In this document: one piece after another, positions 1-10,902 of the stretch | Layout: the number at the start of each line of letters is the position of its first letter | How positions within the stretch are numbered: the stretch's first letter is position 1 | NCBI RefSeq assembly: GCF_033001325.1 | Contig: NZ_CP133111.1 | Coordinates: forward strand, 1,302,001 to 1,366,000 | Reading direction: 5' to 3' | Source of the DNA: Rhodopseudomonas sp. BAL398 | GTDB taxonomy: Bacteria; Pseudomonadota; Alphaproteobacteria; Rhizobiales; Xanthobacteraceae | Length of the DNA stretch: 64,000 nt | Translations under genes and position numbers: made by a program | Notes under the pieces: model-generated | Told to the model about the DNA's origin: nothing | Databases searched by the model: none | The model's input: the letters and a program-made list of their open reading frames with translations, nothing else

Positions 1-8
1 GAGTTGAG

Positions 9-1652
<1,644 letters not shown>

Positions 1653-1664
1653 TTAAGGCCCCCG

Positions 1665-1747
1665 GCACCGATTCGCAAAACGAATCGGTGCGGACGGCCG
1701 GATGAAGAGATGTCTATGGGTGACTTTGAAACGATATCAGTTTCAAA
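1665..1747. promoter_or_regulatory. pyrG leader: 11-bp hairpin and 8-bp inverted repeat
   Basis: The interval between secG and pyrG holds two perfect dyads in addition to the secG terminator. GCACCGATTCG (1665-1675) pairs with CGAATCGGTGC (1681-1691) around a 5-base loop, about 25 bases before the pyrG start codon. TTTGAAAC (1725-1732) pairs with GTTTCAAA (1740-1747) across 7 bases. The first would fold in the pyrG leader RNA and has no U-run. The second has the spacing of a DNA operator. No known regulator site was recognised. Confidence 0.5.
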
Positions 1748-1757
1748 CGGTTGCAAA

Positions 1758-1786
1758 CGAAACCTGATGTAACCCATCAGGTTTCG
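1758..1786 (-). terminator. probable secG terminator
   Basis: A perfect 12-bp inverted repeat, CGAAACCTGATG (1758-1769) and CATCAGGTTTCG (1775-1786), with a 5-base loop starts about 20 bases after the secG stop codon. On the minus strand the second arm is followed by TTTGC, so the U-run is short. Position and stem strength suggest termination between secG and pyrG. Confidence 0.6.
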
Positions 1787-1805
1787 CAATGCATAGCCGC
1801 AAAGT

Positions 1806-2201
1806 TTATTGCGAACGTGGCGCCTGCGGGACCGCCGGGGCCTGCTGATTCTGTTGCTGATCGGCCTTCTTCAGCGAGTCGAGCAAGCCGCCGCCTTCGG
1901 ACAGCGGCGGCGCCGGCGTGGCGGGCTGCGATTGCGTCGTCGGGCTCGAGGTGGGGAGAATTGACGTGGGCTTGCGGTCGTAGCTCGCCAGCCATGACAG
2001 CAACAGGCTGGTGATGAAAAAGCCGACCGCCAGAACCGCGGTGGTGCGGGTGAGCAGGTTCGCCGTGCCTCGGCTCGACATGAAGCCGCCACCGCCGCCG
2101 CCGCCGACGCCCAGGCCGCCGCCTTCGGATTTTTGCACCAGCACCGCGCCGATCAACGTCGCGACGAACATCAGGTGGATCACGGTAATGACAGTCTGCA
2201 T
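1806..2201 (-). CDS. secG: Preprotein translocase subunit SecG
   Basis: SecG is the small accessory subunit of the SecYEG inner-membrane channel. The start at 2201 gives MQTVITVIHLMFVATLIGAV, the typical first membrane helix. A glycine-rich loop (GGGLGVGGGGGGGFMSSRG) and a second helix (about residues 52-70) follow. The family signature of two helices joined by a GGG/SSRG loop is clear. The 131-residue length exceeds classical SecG because of a Pro/Gln/Ser-rich cytoplasmic tail, common in alphaproteobacteria. The open frame extends upstream of 2201, but that part resembles no SecG. The secG-pyrG neighbourhood is typical of this group. Confidence 0.93.
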   Translation of the reverse strand: MQTVITVIHLMFVATLIGAVLVQKSEGGGLGVGGGGGGGFMSSRGTANLLTRTTAVLAVGFFITSLLLSWLASYDRKPTSILPTSSPTTQSQPATPAPPLSEGGGLLDSLKKADQQQNQQAPAVPQAPRSQ

Positions 2202-2306
2202 TGTACCCTTCCGTCGCAAACCCAAGGCCACCAAGGTCCACGCCGGCGGGTGGCTGCTCGACAGGCTTGCGGGATGTTGAAGTCGCGCGGTGTCTACACG
2301 ATCCAA

Positions 2307-2325
2307 CGGGGGATTGTCACCCCCG
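2307..2325. other. GC-rich hairpin between tpiA and secG
   Basis: CGGGGG (2307-2312) and CCCCCG (2320-2325) form a 6-bp stem with a 7-base loop in the 181-base interval between tpiA and secG. No U-run follows on the minus strand, so a simple intrinsic terminator is unlikely. It could be a pause or processing hairpin in a tpiA-secG transcript. Confidence 0.35.
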
Positions 2326-2382
2326 CAGGTTCGGCACCGGCTGCCTGTTGTGGTTAATCGCCTCGATACCGAAGGCCAACAG

Positions 2383-3153
2383 TTAAGGGCACCCGGTGGC
2401 GATCGCAAGGAAGTCGACCGCTTTCAGGCTGGCGCCGCCGACCAGCGCGCCGTTGACATGCGGCACCGCCATCAATTCCTTGGCATTGGAGGGCTTGACC
2501 GAGCCGCCATACAGGATGCGGATCGCAGTGCCCGCGGCGCCAAACCGCTGTTCCAGACCCGCGCGGATAAAGCCATGGACTTCGGCGACGTCAGCCGTCG
2601 TGGGCGTTCGGCCGGTGCCGATCGCCCAAACCGGCTCATAGGCCACCACGACATTGCTGGCAGTGGCGCTATCCGGCAACGATCCGGCAAGCTGGCCCGC
2701 GACGACGTCCAGCGTGTGGCCGGCGTCGCGCTCGCCCTGGGTCTCGCCGACGCAGACGATCGCCACCAGGCCGGCCCGCCACGCCGCCTGCGCCTTCAGC
2801 CTGACGATGGCGTCGGTCTCGTTATGGTCGGCGCGGCGTTCGGAATGTCCGACGATAATGGTGCTGGCACCGGCATCCGCCAGCATTTCGGCGGAAATAT
2901 CGCCGGTATGCGCGCCGGAGGCATCGGCATGACAATCTTGCGCGCCGATCGAAAACGGTACCGCACGGGGTTGCGCCAGGCTCGCCAGCTTCTGGGCGAA
3001 GCTGGTGACCAGGGTCGCCGGCGGGCAAACCAGCAGTTCGACCGTGTCGGGCAACAGCTTGGCCCCGGTCATCATCGCGTCGAATTCCGACAGCGAGGCG
3101 CGCAGGCCATTCATCTTCCAGTTTCCGGCAATCAGCGGACGAATGGCGGGCAT
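2383..3153 (-). CDS. tpiA: Triosephosphate isomerase
   Basis: This enzyme interconverts dihydroxyacetone phosphate and glyceraldehyde 3-phosphate in glycolysis, gluconeogenesis and the Calvin cycle. Starting at 3153 the 256-residue product begins [16 protein letters not shown] and carries the substrate lysine in GNWKMNG. The catalytic histidine is in GHSERR, the catalytic glutamate in [11 protein letters not shown], and the phosphate-binding segment is YGGSVKPSN. An upstream in-frame start would add 20 residues of unrelated sequence. It is co-oriented with secG 181 bases downstream. It is divergent from nothing: the stress-protein gene upstream is also on the minus strand. Confidence 0.97.
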   Translation of the reverse strand: MPAIRPLIAGNWKMNGLRASLSEFDAMMTGAKLLPDTVELLVCPPATLVTSFAQKLASLAQPRAVPFSIGAQDCHADASGAHTGDISAEMLADAGASTIIVGHSERRADHNETDAIVRLKAQAAWRAGLVAIVCVGETQGERDAGHTLDVVAGQLAGSLPDSATASNVVVAYEPVWAIGTGRTPTTADVAEVHGFIRAGLEQRFGAAGTAIRILYGGSVKPSNAKELMAVPHVNGALVGGASLKAVDFLAIATGCP

Positions 3154-3251
3154 GGGATCAACTCTCACTGGGAATGGAACTGCTGCGCTAGCAGAGCCGC
3201 TGACGATGCTCAAGGGCGCGGCGCGCGGATATCCCCTTCCCCCAGGCCGAA

Positions 3252-3794
3252 TCAGCGCAGACTTGGTTCGCGCTCTTTCCGGGCTTGGGACGAATCGGGG
3301 GTCGCGGGCGCGTCACCATCCCTGCCCTTCGATTTCTCGGCAGCCGGATCAAGCACCGCTTCATAGCGGCGCCTGTCCGACCTTTCCACGCGGACGCTGA
3401 CCAGGCTACCGCCGCGGCGAATGCTCTTGGCGCAGATTTCAGCCTGATTGGTCGCGATTCCAGCCTCGGCGACGATCCCGATCAAGCCGCCCGCGACACC
3501 AACAACCAATGCCCCCGTCGCAGCGGCGGCAAACCAGCCCGCCTCAACCACAGCCTCGAAGCCCGGCACCAGCAGCATCCCCAACCCGGCAAGCATTCCG
3601 CCGAACCCGCCGAAAGCGGCTCCCACCGCCGCACCCTTGCCGGCCGCCGAGCCATAATCCGGCGCGAAATATTTCTCGGAATTGTTGGCGACCAGACTAA
3701 TGTCGGCCTCATCGACACCGGCCTGCTCCAGCCGAAAAATTGCGTGCTGTGCGTCGACGACATTGTCGAACAGGCGCGAAATAGTCACCTTCAT
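3252..3794 (-). CDS. General stress protein, YflT/GSP17M-like, with glycine-zipper hydrophobic core
   Basis: The 180-residue product begins [20 protein letters not shown] and continues [17 protein letters not shown], a pattern of the heat-induced stress protein YflT-like domain. A glycine/alanine-rich hydrophobic stretch (about residues 48-110) looks like two membrane-associated helices with glycine-zipper spacing. It ends with a charged, proline-containing hydrophilic tail. The start at 3794 was chosen because the family begins there and the 30 upstream in-frame residues are low quality. An EcfG-like promoter about 175 bases upstream fits general-stress control. Function beyond stress association is unknown. 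Confidence 0.75.
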   Translation of the reverse strand: MKVTISRLFDNVVDAQHAIFRLEQAGVDEADISLVANNSEKYFAPDYGSAAGKGAAVGAAFGGFGGMLAGLGMLLVPGFEAVVEAGWFAAAATGALVVGVAGGLIGIVAEAGIATNQAEICAKSIRRGGSLVSVRVERSDRRRYEAVLDPAAEKSKGRDGDAPATPDSSQARKEREPSLR

Positions 3795-3969
3795 CGTCAA
3801 ATCCTGGGTCTTACCTGATGGCGCGGAAGAAGATTGTGGCGAACCAAGGTTCGCGCGGCAACCAAGGTGGGCGCTGCGAGACAAGGGTCAAGCCACGGAA
3901 ATAGTTCCGCGATTCGTGCGACGCATTGGCAACTGAACCCATCGGCGGTCGCCGCGCAGGTTGCGACCT

Positions 3970-3995
3970 GACGGTTGCCACTTTATGATGGTTCC
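3970..3995 (-). promoter_or_regulatory. EcfG-type general stress promoter candidate
   Basis: Read on the minus strand, GGAAC (3995-3991) and CGTC (3973-3970) are separated by 17 bases. EcfG promoters of Rhizobiales have GGAAC and CGTT at 16-17 bases, so there is one mismatch in the -10. It points toward the YflT-like stress gene starting at 3794. The interval 3795-4067 also serves ppiD on the other strand. Confidence 0.45.
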
Positions 3996-4067
3996 TCAAG
4001 CCGGCGACGCCAACTTGCACACTCCGCTTTGGGCGCGGCCGGTTCCCTCCTGCAAAAAAGTGACTCC

Positions 4068-5972
4068 ATGCTTCGAGGAATCCGCAAAGCCTCATCCAAT
4101 TGGGTTGGCAAGATCATAATGGGCACCGTGATGGGGGTGTTGATCCTCAGCTTCGCGGTGTGGGGAATCGCGGATATTTTCCGCGGCTTCGGGCAGTCGA
4201 CGCTGGCCAAAGTCGGCGATACGGAGATTTCGACCGAGCAGTTCCGTCAGATCTACACCGATCGGCTGCAGCAGATCGGCCGCCAGTTCGGTCGCCCCCT
4301 GACCCAGGATCAGGCGCGCGCCTTCGGTCTGGACCGTCAGGTCCTGCAGCAGGTGATCGCCGAGGCGGCGTTGGACGAGAACGCCCGCAGGCTGGGATTA
4401 GGCCAATCCGACGCCGACACCATGCGGACGATTCTGAGCGACCCGAATTTCAAGGGCACCAACGGGGCCTTCGATCCGGCGCGGTTCCAGCAGGCGATTC
4501 GGCAATTCGGCTATTCCGAGCAGCGCTATCTCGCCGAGCAGCACAAGGTGGCGCTGCGGCGGCAAATCGCCGGCACCATTCTGGACGGGCTGGAGCCGAG
4601 CAAGACCCAGCTTGAAGCGATGAGCCGGTACCAGGACGAACAGCGCAGCATCGCCTATCTGAAGCTTGGCGCCGCCCAGGTCGGTACCATCGAGCCACCG
4701 TCGTCAGAGGCGCTGGCCGGCTATTACGACGAGCACAAGGCTCAGTTCCGGGCGCCCGAATACCGCAAGGTGTCCTTCGTCGCCGTGACACCGGAAGCCA
4801 TCGCGACATGGAGCGACGTGTCCGACGCCGATGCCAAGAAAGTATTTGAGGAGCGTCGCGAGCAGCTGGCAACCCCCGAGAAGCGCGAGATTTCGCAGAT
4901 CGTGTTTCCGAATGGCGAAGAGGCGCAGGCGGCCCGCACCCGGCTTGATGGCGGCCTGTCATTCGCCGATCTGGCGAAAGAGCGCGGCCTGAAGCCGTCC
5001 GACGTCGACCTCGGATTGATCAGCAAGTCCGAAATGCTCGATCCGGCGGTTGCCAATGCGGCCTTCGCGCTTCCCGCCGACGGCATCAGCCAGCCGATCA
5101 AGGGTCGCTTCGGCACCGTCCTGGTGAAGATCGGCAAGATCGAGCCGGGCATCCAGCCGAGCTATGAGAGCGTGGCGCAGAAGATCAAGCGCGAGATCGC
5201 GATCGATCGGGCGCGCGCCAAAGTCCAGGATCTCCACAACAAGATGGAAGACGCCCGCGGCGGCGGCGCCAGCGTGATCGAAGCCGCAAAGCAATTGGGC
5301 CTGACGCCGGTCACCATCGATGCCATCGACCGTTCCGGTCGCGGCCCCGACGGCCAGCCGGTTGCCGCCATTCCGAAGGGGCTTGACCTCGCCACCGCGG
5401 CGTTCGCCAGCGATGTCGGCGTCGACAACGAAACGCTGGCGCTGAACGGCGGCTATGTCTGGTTCGACGTGCTCGGCGTGACGCCGTCCCGCGAGCGGCC
5501 CCTTGACGAGGTCAAGGACCAGGTCGAGGCGCGCTGGCGCGAAGCCCAGGTGACCAGCCGGCTGCGTACCAAGGCCGCCGAGATCGTGCAAAAGCTCGGC
5601 CCGAACGGCAAGCTCGCCGACGCGGCGACCGCCGCCGGCGTCAAGCTCGAGACCGCCACCGGCCTGAAGCGCGAAACCACCGCACCTGGAGTCCCCGCCA
5701 GCGTCATCGCGGCCGCATTCCGTACCGCCAAGGACGGCATCAGCCAGACCCAGGGCGATGGTGGCGAGGAGTGGTTCGTATTCCAGGTGACCGACATCGT
5801 CGTGCCGCAGGTCGACATGGCCTCCGAAGAGGTGAAGAAGTTGAAAGAGACGTTGATCCGCCGGATGGGCGATGAACAGGTCGGTCAGTATATTGCCCGA
5901 CTGGAAAACCAGATCGGCACGACGATCAACGAGACCGCGGTGGCACAGGTGACGGGGGCGGCGACCAATTGA
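4068..5972 (+). CDS. ppiD: Periplasmic folding chaperone / peptidyl-prolyl isomerase PpiD (SurA_N domain)
   Basis: PpiD is an inner-membrane-anchored periplasmic chaperone near the Sec exit. The 634-residue protein begins [16 protein letters not shown], followed by one membrane helix (about residues 17-38). A SurA-like N-terminal domain covers about residues 40-190. A parvulin-type region follows ([20 protein letters not shown], then [20 protein letters not shown]). The rest is a long chaperone-like C-terminal part. Parvulin domains of PpiD are often inactive and activity cannot be judged here. The ATG at 4068 is used because the upstream in-frame segment lacks family character. It heads the ppiD-trpD-trpC-moaC-lpxD run. 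Confidence 0.9.
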   Translation: MLRGIRKASSNWVGKIIMGTVMGVLILSFAVWGIADIFRGFGQSTLAKVGDTEISTEQFRQIYTDRLQQIGRQFGRPLTQDQARAFGLDRQVLQQVIAEAALDENARRLGLGQSDADTMRTILSDPNFKGTNGAFDPARFQQAIRQFGYSEQRYLAEQHKVALRRQIAGTILDGLEPSKTQLEAMSRYQDEQRSIAYLKLGAAQVGTIEPPSSEALAGYYDEHKAQFRAPEYRKVSFVAVTPEAIATWSDVSDADAKKVFEERREQLATPEKREISQIVFPNGEEAQAARTRLDGGLSFADLAKERGLKPSDVDLGLISKSEMLDPAVANAAFALPADGISQPIKGRFGTVLVKIGKIEPGIQPSYESVAQKIKREIAIDRARAKVQDLHNKMEDARGGGASVIEAAKQLGLTPVTIDAIDRSGRGPDGQPVAAIPKGLDLATAAFASDVGVDNETLALNGGYVWFDVLGVTPSRERPLDEVKDQVEARWREAQVTSRLRTKAAEIVQKLGPNGKLADAATAAGVKLETATGLKRETTAPGVPASVIAAAFRTAKDGISQTQGDGGEEWFVFQVTDIVVPQVDMASEEVKKLKETLIRRMGDEQVGQYIARLENQIGTTINETAVAQVTGAATN

Positions 5973-6012
5973 CGACGGATTGGGTCGTCGTTCCGGTTGC
6001 CGAAAGTGGGAC

Positions 6013-7032
6013 ATGAAAGACTTCAAAGCGATTATCGGAAAAGTCGCCACCGGGGCGACGCTGTCGCGCGACGAGGCGGCGGGCGCCTTCGACGCGATGA
6101 TGTCGGGTGAAGCCACCCCATCGCAGATGGGCGCGCTGCTGATGGGGCTGCGGGTGCGCGGCGAGACCGTCGACGAGATCACCGGGGCGGTGTCGGCGAT
6201 GCGCGCCAAGATGCTGACCGTGGACGCGCCACCCGATGCGGTGGATGTGGTCGGCACCGGCGGCGACGGCTCCGGCTCGGTCAATGTCTCGACCTGCGCC
6301 GCCTTCATCCTCGCAGGCTGCGGCGTGACGGTCGCCAAGCACGGCAACCGTGCGCTGTCATCGAAATCCGGCGCCGCGGACGTGCTGAACGCGCTCGGCG
6401 TCAAGATCGACATTAACCCGGACCAGGTCGGGCGCTGCGTCGCCGAAGCCGGGATCGGCTTCATGTTCGCACCGACCCATCATCCGGCGATGAAGAATGT
6501 CGGCCCGACAAGAGTCGAACTCGCCACCCGCACGATCTTCAATCTGCTCGGTCCGCTGTCCAATCCGGCCGGCGTCAGGCACCAGATGGTCGGGGTGTTT
6601 TCGCGCCAATGGGTGCAGCCGCTGGCGCAGGTGCTGAAAAATCTCGGTTCCGAGGCCGCCTGGGTGGTTCACGGCTCCGACGGGCTCGACGAAATCACCC
6701 TCTCCGGCCCGACCTTCGTGGCGGCACTTGAGAACGGCAATATCCGCACCTTCGAGGTGACGCCGGAAGACGCCGGGCTGCCGCGCGCCGGCGCCGACGC
6801 GCTCAAGGGCGGCGATGCCGAAGCCAATGCGGCGGCATTGCGCGGCGTGCTCGAGGGCAAGCCCAGCGCCTATCGGGACGTCGCGCTATTGAATGCCGCG
6901 GCGGCGCTGATCGTGGCCGGACGGGCCAGCGATCTCAAGCAAGGCGTGGCGCTCGGCACCGCGGCGCTCGATGGTGGTGCGGCGGCGGCGCGGCTGCAGC
7001 AATTGATCGCGGTCTCCAACGCGCCGGCCTGA
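6013..7032 (+). CDS. trpD: Anthranilate phosphoribosyltransferase
   Basis: TrpD transfers phosphoribose from PRPP to anthranilate, the second committed step of tryptophan synthesis. The 339-residue protein shows the PRPP-binding loop [14 protein letters not shown] and the second signature [21 protein letters not shown]. It also has the anthranilate-site segment [19 protein letters not shown]. The start at 6013 ([10 protein letters not shown]) gives the family N-terminus. It lies 40 bases after ppiD and 10 bases before trpC, so trpD and trpC are surely co-transcribed. No trpE or trpG is in the window. Confidence 0.97.
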   Translation: MKDFKAIIGKVATGATLSRDEAAGAFDAMMSGEATPSQMGALLMGLRVRGETVDEITGAVSAMRAKMLTVDAPPDAVDVVGTGGDGSGSVNVSTCAAFILAGCGVTVAKHGNRALSSKSGAADVLNALGVKIDINPDQVGRCVAEAGIGFMFAPTHHPAMKNVGPTRVELATRTIFNLLGPLSNPAGVRHQMVGVFSRQWVQPLAQVLKNLGSEAAWVVHGSDGLDEITLSGPTFVAALENGNIRTFEVTPEDAGLPRAGADALKGGDAEANAAALRGVLEGKPSAYRDVALLNAAAALIVAGRASDLKQGVALGTAALDGGAAAARLQQLIAVSNAPA

Positions 7033-7042
7033 GGAGATTGCC

Positions 7043-7861
7043 TTGTCTGACATCCTGACCCGGATCGAAGCCTATAAGCGCGAGGAAATCGCCGCCGCCA
7101 AACGCGCGCGCCCGCTCGCCGAACTCGAGGCCGCGGCAAAGACCGCGTCGCCGCCGCGCGGTTTTGTCAGCGCGATCCGGCAAAAGCTCGCCGCCGGCGA
7201 CAGCGCTTTGATCGCCGAGATCAAGAAGGCGTCGCCGTCGAAGGGATTGATCCGGGCCGATTTCGATCCGCCGACATTGGCGCGCGCTTACGAGCAAGGC
7301 GGCGCAGCCTGCCTGTCGGTGCTGACCGACACGCCGTCGTTTCAGGGCCATCTCGACTTCATGGTGGCGGCGCGCGCGGCCGTCTCGCTGCCGGTGCTGC
7401 GCAAGGATTTCATCTACGACACCTACCAGGTGGTCGAAGCCCGCGCCCATGGCGCCGACTGCATCCTGATCATCATGGCGGCACTCGATGATGCCGCCGC
7501 GCGCGACATCGAGGATACGGCGATCGCGCTCGGCATGGATGTGCTGCTCGAGATCCATGACCGCGACGAGTTGCAGCGGGCGCTGCAACTTCGCTCGCCG
7601 ATGATCGGCGTCAACAACCGCAATCTGCGCAGCTTCGAGGTGACGCTCGCCACCAGCGAGGCGCTGGCGCCGTTGATCCCCAAGGATCGGCTGATGGTCG
7701 GCGAGAGCGGCGTGTTCACGCCCGACGATCTGGCGCGGCTCGGCCGCGTCGGAATCAACACCTTTCTGGTCGGCGAAAGCCTGATGCGCCAGCAAGACGT
7801 CGCGGCGGCGACCCGGGCGCTGCTGGCGCGCCGCGACGGCGTCCGCGCAACCGGAACCTGA
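7043..7861 (+). CDS. trpC: Indole-3-glycerol phosphate synthase
   Basis: TrpC closes the indole ring from carboxyphenylamino-deoxyribulose phosphate in tryptophan synthesis. The 272-residue TIM-barrel protein shows [16 protein letters not shown] (substrate phosphate region and catalytic lysine) and [15 protein letters not shown]. Further signatures are [12 protein letters not shown] and [12 protein letters not shown]. The start is a TTG at 7043, preceded by GAGGAG at 7031-7036, and gives the usual [12 protein letters not shown]. No ATG in this frame lies near enough. It sits between trpD and moaC with very short spacers. Confidence 0.97.
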   Translation: MSDILTRIEAYKREEIAAAKRARPLAELEAAAKTASPPRGFVSAIRQKLAAGDSALIAEIKKASPSKGLIRADFDPPTLARAYEQGGAACLSVLTDTPSFQGHLDFMVAARAAVSLPVLRKDFIYDTYQVVEARAHGADCILIIMAALDDAAARDIEDTAIALGMDVLLEIHDRDELQRALQLRSPMIGVNNRNLRSFEVTLATSEALAPLIPKDRLMVGESGVFTPDDLARLGRVGINTFLVGESLMRQQDVAAATRALLARRDGVRATGT

Positions 7862-7868
7862 TAGGCCC

Positions 7869-8402
7869 ATGAGCAAGAAATCCAAGACGACATCCTCGAA
7901 AAAATCCTCGAAGACACCCACGCCCGCCCTCACCCATATCGCCAATTCGGGCGAAGCCTGGATGGTCGACGTGTCGGAGAAAGCCGCGACCGAACGGATC
8001 GCGGTGGCCGAAGGCCGCGTGGTGATGAGCAAGGCGACGCTGGCCTTGATCGTCAAGGGCAACGCCAAGAAGGGCGACGTGCTGGGAACGGCGCGGATCG
8101 CCGGCATCATGGCGTCGAAACGCACCGCCGACCTGATTCCGCTGTGCCATCCGCTGGCGCTGTCGAAGGTCACCGTCGACATTACCACCGACGCCAAGCT
8201 GCCGGGCTGCATCGTCCGCGCCACCGCCAAGCTCTCCGGCCAGACCGGCGTGGAAATGGAAGCCCTGACCGCGGTGTCGGTGGCGTGCCTGACGATCTAC
8301 GACATGATCAAGGCGGTCGAGCGCGGCGTGCGGATCGAAGGCATTCATCTGGTCGAGAAGAAGGGCGGCAAGTCCGGCCACTACATCGCCGACTTGGCCT
8401 AG
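7869..8402 (+). CDS. moaC: Cyclic pyranopterin monophosphate synthase MoaC
   Basis: MoaC makes cyclic pyranopterin monophosphate, the first intermediate of molybdenum cofactor synthesis. The family signatures are plain: [25 protein letters not shown] and [20 protein letters not shown] with the active-site KAVERGV. The 177-residue length includes an unusual 18-residue Lys/Ser/Thr-rich extension ([18 protein letters not shown]) before the conserved LTHI start. A trpC-moaC-moeA order is common in Rhizobiales; here an lpxD paralogue and other genes separate moaC from moeA (13879). Confidence 0.96.
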   Translation: MSKKSKTTSSKKSSKTPTPALTHIANSGEAWMVDVSEKAATERIAVAEGRVVMSKATLALIVKGNAKKGDVLGTARIAGIMASKRTADLIPLCHPLALSKVTVDITTDAKLPGCIVRATAKLSGQTGVEMEALTAVSVACLTIYDMIKAVERGVRIEGIHLVEKKGGKSGHYIADLA

Positions 8403-8416
8403 CCGGAGGACATGAC

Positions 8417-9511
8417 GTGAAGGGAACCGGGTTTTTCGCCGACGCGACGCCGTTGAGCGTCGCAGACATCATTGCCATCACCGGCGCGGAAGCGCTGGGC
8501 GACGCCGACCTCGGCCGGGTTTTCACCGACGTCGCCCCGGTCGATCTGGCCGGGCCCGACGACCTCACCTTCATCGCGGATTCCAAATTCGCCACTCAAC
8601 TGCCGGCGAGCAAGGCCGGCGCGGTGCTGACCACGCAACGCTTCGCCGGTCAGGCACCCGCCGGCGCCGTGGTGCTGCAGGTCCGCAAGCCCTATGAGGC
8701 CTTCGTCGCGGTGGCGCGCAAACTCTATCCGTCGTCGCTGCGTCCGACCTCGGTGTTCGGCACCGTCGGCATCGCGCCCGGCGCCCATGTGCATCCGTCC
8801 GCCAAGCTCGGCGCCGGCGTCACCGTCGACCCCGGTGCGGTGATCGGCCCGCGCGCCGAGATCGGCGCCGGCACGCTGATCGGCGCCAATGCGGTGATCG
8901 GGCCGCATGTCCGGATCGGCGTCGACTGCGCCATCGGCCCCTGCTCCACCGTGATCCATTCCGAAATCGGCGATCGCGTCATCCTGCATCCCGGCACCCA
9001 GATCGGCCAGGACGGTTTCGGCTACGTCTCCGGCGCCAGCGGCCACGTCAAGGTGCCGCAGGTCGGCATGGTGGTGATCCACAACGACGTCGAAATCGGC
9101 TCGGGCACAAGAGTCGATCGCGGCGGCATTCGCGACACCGTGATCGGCGAAGGCACCAAGATCGATAATCTTTGCCAGATCGGCCACAATTGCGTGATCG
9201 GCCGCTACTGCATCATCGTTTCGCAGACGGGTCTCAGCGGCAGTGTCACGCTGGAGGATTTCGTCGTGCTCGGCGGCCGCGTCGCGGCGATTCCCCACGT
9301 CACCATCGGCAAGGGCGCCAAGCTTGCGGCGCGTGCGTCGGTGATGAACGACGTTCCGCCCGGTTCGGTCTGGGGCGGCTTTCCGGCCCATTCCAAGCGG
9401 CAATGGATCAAGGAGATCATCGCGGTGCAGCGACTGGCTCTGGACATGCCGGCACGCGCCGCAGCCGGCGAGTCGACCGAAGCCCCCTCGCCGGCCACGC
9501 CGGAGGTCTGA
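8417..9511 (+). CDS. lpxD: UDP-3-O-acylglucosamine N-acyltransferase paralogue (canonical-looking LpxD)
   Basis: LpxD adds an N-linked 3-hydroxyacyl chain in the third step of lipid A synthesis. The 364-residue protein has the N-terminal uridine-binding domain (to about residue 110) and a left-handed beta-helix of hexapeptide repeats. The core is FGTVGIAPGAHVHPSA onward. The catalytic histidine is His257 in NLCQIGHNCVIG, and the C-terminal VPPGSVWGGFPA motif is intact. The start is GTG at 8417, preceded by GGAGGA (8405-8410). This copy lies outside the lpx operon, whose own lpxD (26529-27539) is more divergent. The 3-prime end may vary chain specificity; that is inference. Confidence 0.92.
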   Translation: MKGTGFFADATPLSVADIIAITGAEALGDADLGRVFTDVAPVDLAGPDDLTFIADSKFATQLPASKAGAVLTTQRFAGQAPAGAVVLQVRKPYEAFVAVARKLYPSSLRPTSVFGTVGIAPGAHVHPSAKLGAGVTVDPGAVIGPRAEIGAGTLIGANAVIGPHVRIGVDCAIGPCSTVIHSEIGDRVILHPGTQIGQDGFGYVSGASGHVKVPQVGMVVIHNDVEIGSGTRVDRGGIRDTVIGEGTKIDNLCQIGHNCVIGRYCIIVSQTGLSGSVTLEDFVVLGGRVAAIPHVTIGKGAKLAARASVMNDVPPGSVWGGFPAHSKRQWIKEIIAVQRLALDMPARAAAGESTEAPSPATPEV

Positions 9512-9528
9512 TATCCGGGCGGCCGGCG

Positions 9529-9732
9529 CTACGCCGAGCGCCGTTCCGCCCAGCTCTGCTTGTCGATTACGAAGCGGCTGATATTGGCGCAATCATCGCA
9601 ACGATAGATGTGGCGTTCGAACTCCTCGAAGCGCCGCACCGGCCGCGCATCTATCCGCGCGAGCCGCATCCGCGCGCCGCAATTCGGGCAGCACAATGGA
9701 TCGAACGGGATGTCGACGTTTCGCCAGACCAT
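9529..9732 (-). CDS. Small zinc-ribbon-like protein
   Basis: A 67-residue product of unknown function has two CxxC pairs, CPNCG (about residues 15-19) and CDDC (about 45-48). An HIYRCDDC segment resembles a small zinc-ribbon fold. The ATG at 9732 has a GAGGAG-type ribosome binding site a few bases upstream. It overlaps the 3-prime part of the upstream frame (9593-10090) by 140 bases in another frame. The cysteine pattern and own ribosome site favour this frame as the true one there. It is convergent with the lpxD paralogue. Confidence 0.65.
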   Translation of the reverse strand: MVWRNVDIPFDPLCCPNCGARMRLARIDARPVRRFEEFERHIYRCDDCANISRFVIDKQSWAERRSA

Positions 9733-10090
9733 GGCCTCTCCTCGGATACTGATGGATCATCGTCGGCGCGGTGAACTCCTCCGCGCCGGGGTTCGCGCTG
9801 CGCAGCCGGATCGCGGCGCCGCCGCGGGGCGGCGGATCGCGCTCGTCGAGGCGCCGCAATGCGTCGAGGATCGCACTCAGCGGCACCGCCTTGCCGGCCC
9901 CCGGTATCAACCGCAGCCAGGGCTGCGACTCCACCGCGTTGGCATCACAGGCCCATGAGGCGAGGATGCCGCGCTTCTGCGTAATGGTCAACGCGTCGTC
10001 GCGTAGTACCTGATCCGGATGGTCATAAGCCGACACGGCTGGGTCAAGCACGGCATGATCAATCGGTCGTTGCGTCGTCATGATATCCAT
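9593..10090 (-). CDS. Hypothetical protein of the QKRAILASWASDA type; C-terminus doubtful
   Basis: The first ~100 residues (MDIMTTQRPIDHAVLDPAVS, then LTITQKRGILASWACDANAV and SAILDALRRLDERD) resemble a small uncharacterised family common in Rhizobiales. Its members have the pattern QKR-x-ILASWA-x-DA. The ATG at 10090 follows GGGAGG. The frame runs on for 165 residues, but the last 46 or so lie over the zinc-ribbon gene in another frame. There they read as Arg/Ala-rich shadow sequence. Either the frame is naturally extended or a frameshift removed the normal stop near 9740-9760. Function unknown. Confidence 0.55.
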   Translation of the reverse strand: MDIMTTQRPIDHAVLDPAVSAYDHPDQVLRDDALTITQKRGILASWACDANAVESQPWLRLIPGAGKAVPLSAILDALRRLDERDPPPRGGAAIRLRSANPGAEEFTAPTMIHQYPRRGHGLAKRRHPVRSIVLPELRRADAARADRCAAGAALRGVRTPHLSLR

Positions 10091-10303
10091 AGCGGCCTCC
10101 CGAACTACTCCTTTCCAAGGGGACGGCGGCAAATTAGGAAGCCGGTTTTTGCGTTTCAAGAGTCGCCGTGAAAATTTTTCACCGCCACGGCTGATCCCGC
10201 CACAACGGATCTTGACGGCGCGCCGGTCGCTCCCAAATCAACGGGCGCGCCCGCATGGCGCGGGCCCGCTTTGCAATTTTAACGATTGGAGTTGGAGGCT
10301 TCC

Positions 10304-10807
10304 ATGAACATGCGTGACATCATCCCCTGGAGCCGGAATACGCAACCGCTCGCCCGTTATGGCGAAAGCAGCGATCCGTTCCTGTCGCTACACCGCGAAA
10401 TGAACCGTCTGTTCGACGACGTGTTTCGCGGCTTCGACGTGCCCACCCCGCTTACTCGGCTGGCGCCGCTCGGCACCGGCTGGCCGAAGCTGGAGATCAC
10501 CGACAACGACAAGGAGCTGCAGGTCTCCGCCGAGGTCCCGGGCCTCGAGGACAAGGATATCGAGGTCCTGCTCGATGACGGATATCTGACGCTACGCGGC
10601 GAGAAGAGCTCCGAGACCAGCGACAAGGACCGGCAGTTCAGCGAACGGTTCTATGGCCGGTTCGAACGCCGGATTCCGCTGGACTACCAGGTCGCCGAGG
10701 ACAAGGTCAGCGCGACCTTCAAGAACGGCGTGCTCACCGTAACCCTGCCCAAGGTCGAGCAGGCGGCCAGCAAGGCGAAGCGGATCGCGGTCGAGAGCAA
10801 AGCGTAA
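10304..10807 (+). CDS. Small heat shock protein Hsp20
   Basis: A 167-residue alpha-crystallin-type chaperone that holds unfolding proteins for later refolding. The alpha-crystallin domain spans about residues 60-155: PKLEITDNDKELQVSAEVPG, then DDGYLTLRGEKSSE. The conserved GVLTVTLPK closes the domain. The N-terminal arm (WSRNTQPLARYGESSDPFLS) and the short tail are typical of IbpA/HspC relatives. The ATG at 10304 is preceded by TTGGAGG (10292-10298). The 213-base leader was checked for a ROSE thermometer and no clear match was seen. Confidence 0.93.
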   Translation: MNMRDIIPWSRNTQPLARYGESSDPFLSLHREMNRLFDDVFRGFDVPTPLTRLAPLGTGWPKLEITDNDKELQVSAEVPGLEDKDIEVLLDDGYLTLRGEKSSETSDKDRQFSERFYGRFERRIPLDYQVAEDKVSATFKNGVLTVTLPKVEQAASKAKRIAVESKA

Positions 10808-10902
10808 TCGCGCGTTGACGTGACGTCGCTTCGGGCGTGGGCCGCCGGCCCGCGCCCGAATGCTGCCGGCCATGATATGAGCGCTTCGTATGACTGCTGG
10901 TA

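Noticed and set aside
10091-10303. Possible ROSE RNA thermometer before hsp20
   Set aside because: The leader has a ribosome site and a 7-base complement (10137-10143 with 10297-10303), but not the conserved U-rich anti-Shine-Dalgarno hairpin next to it.
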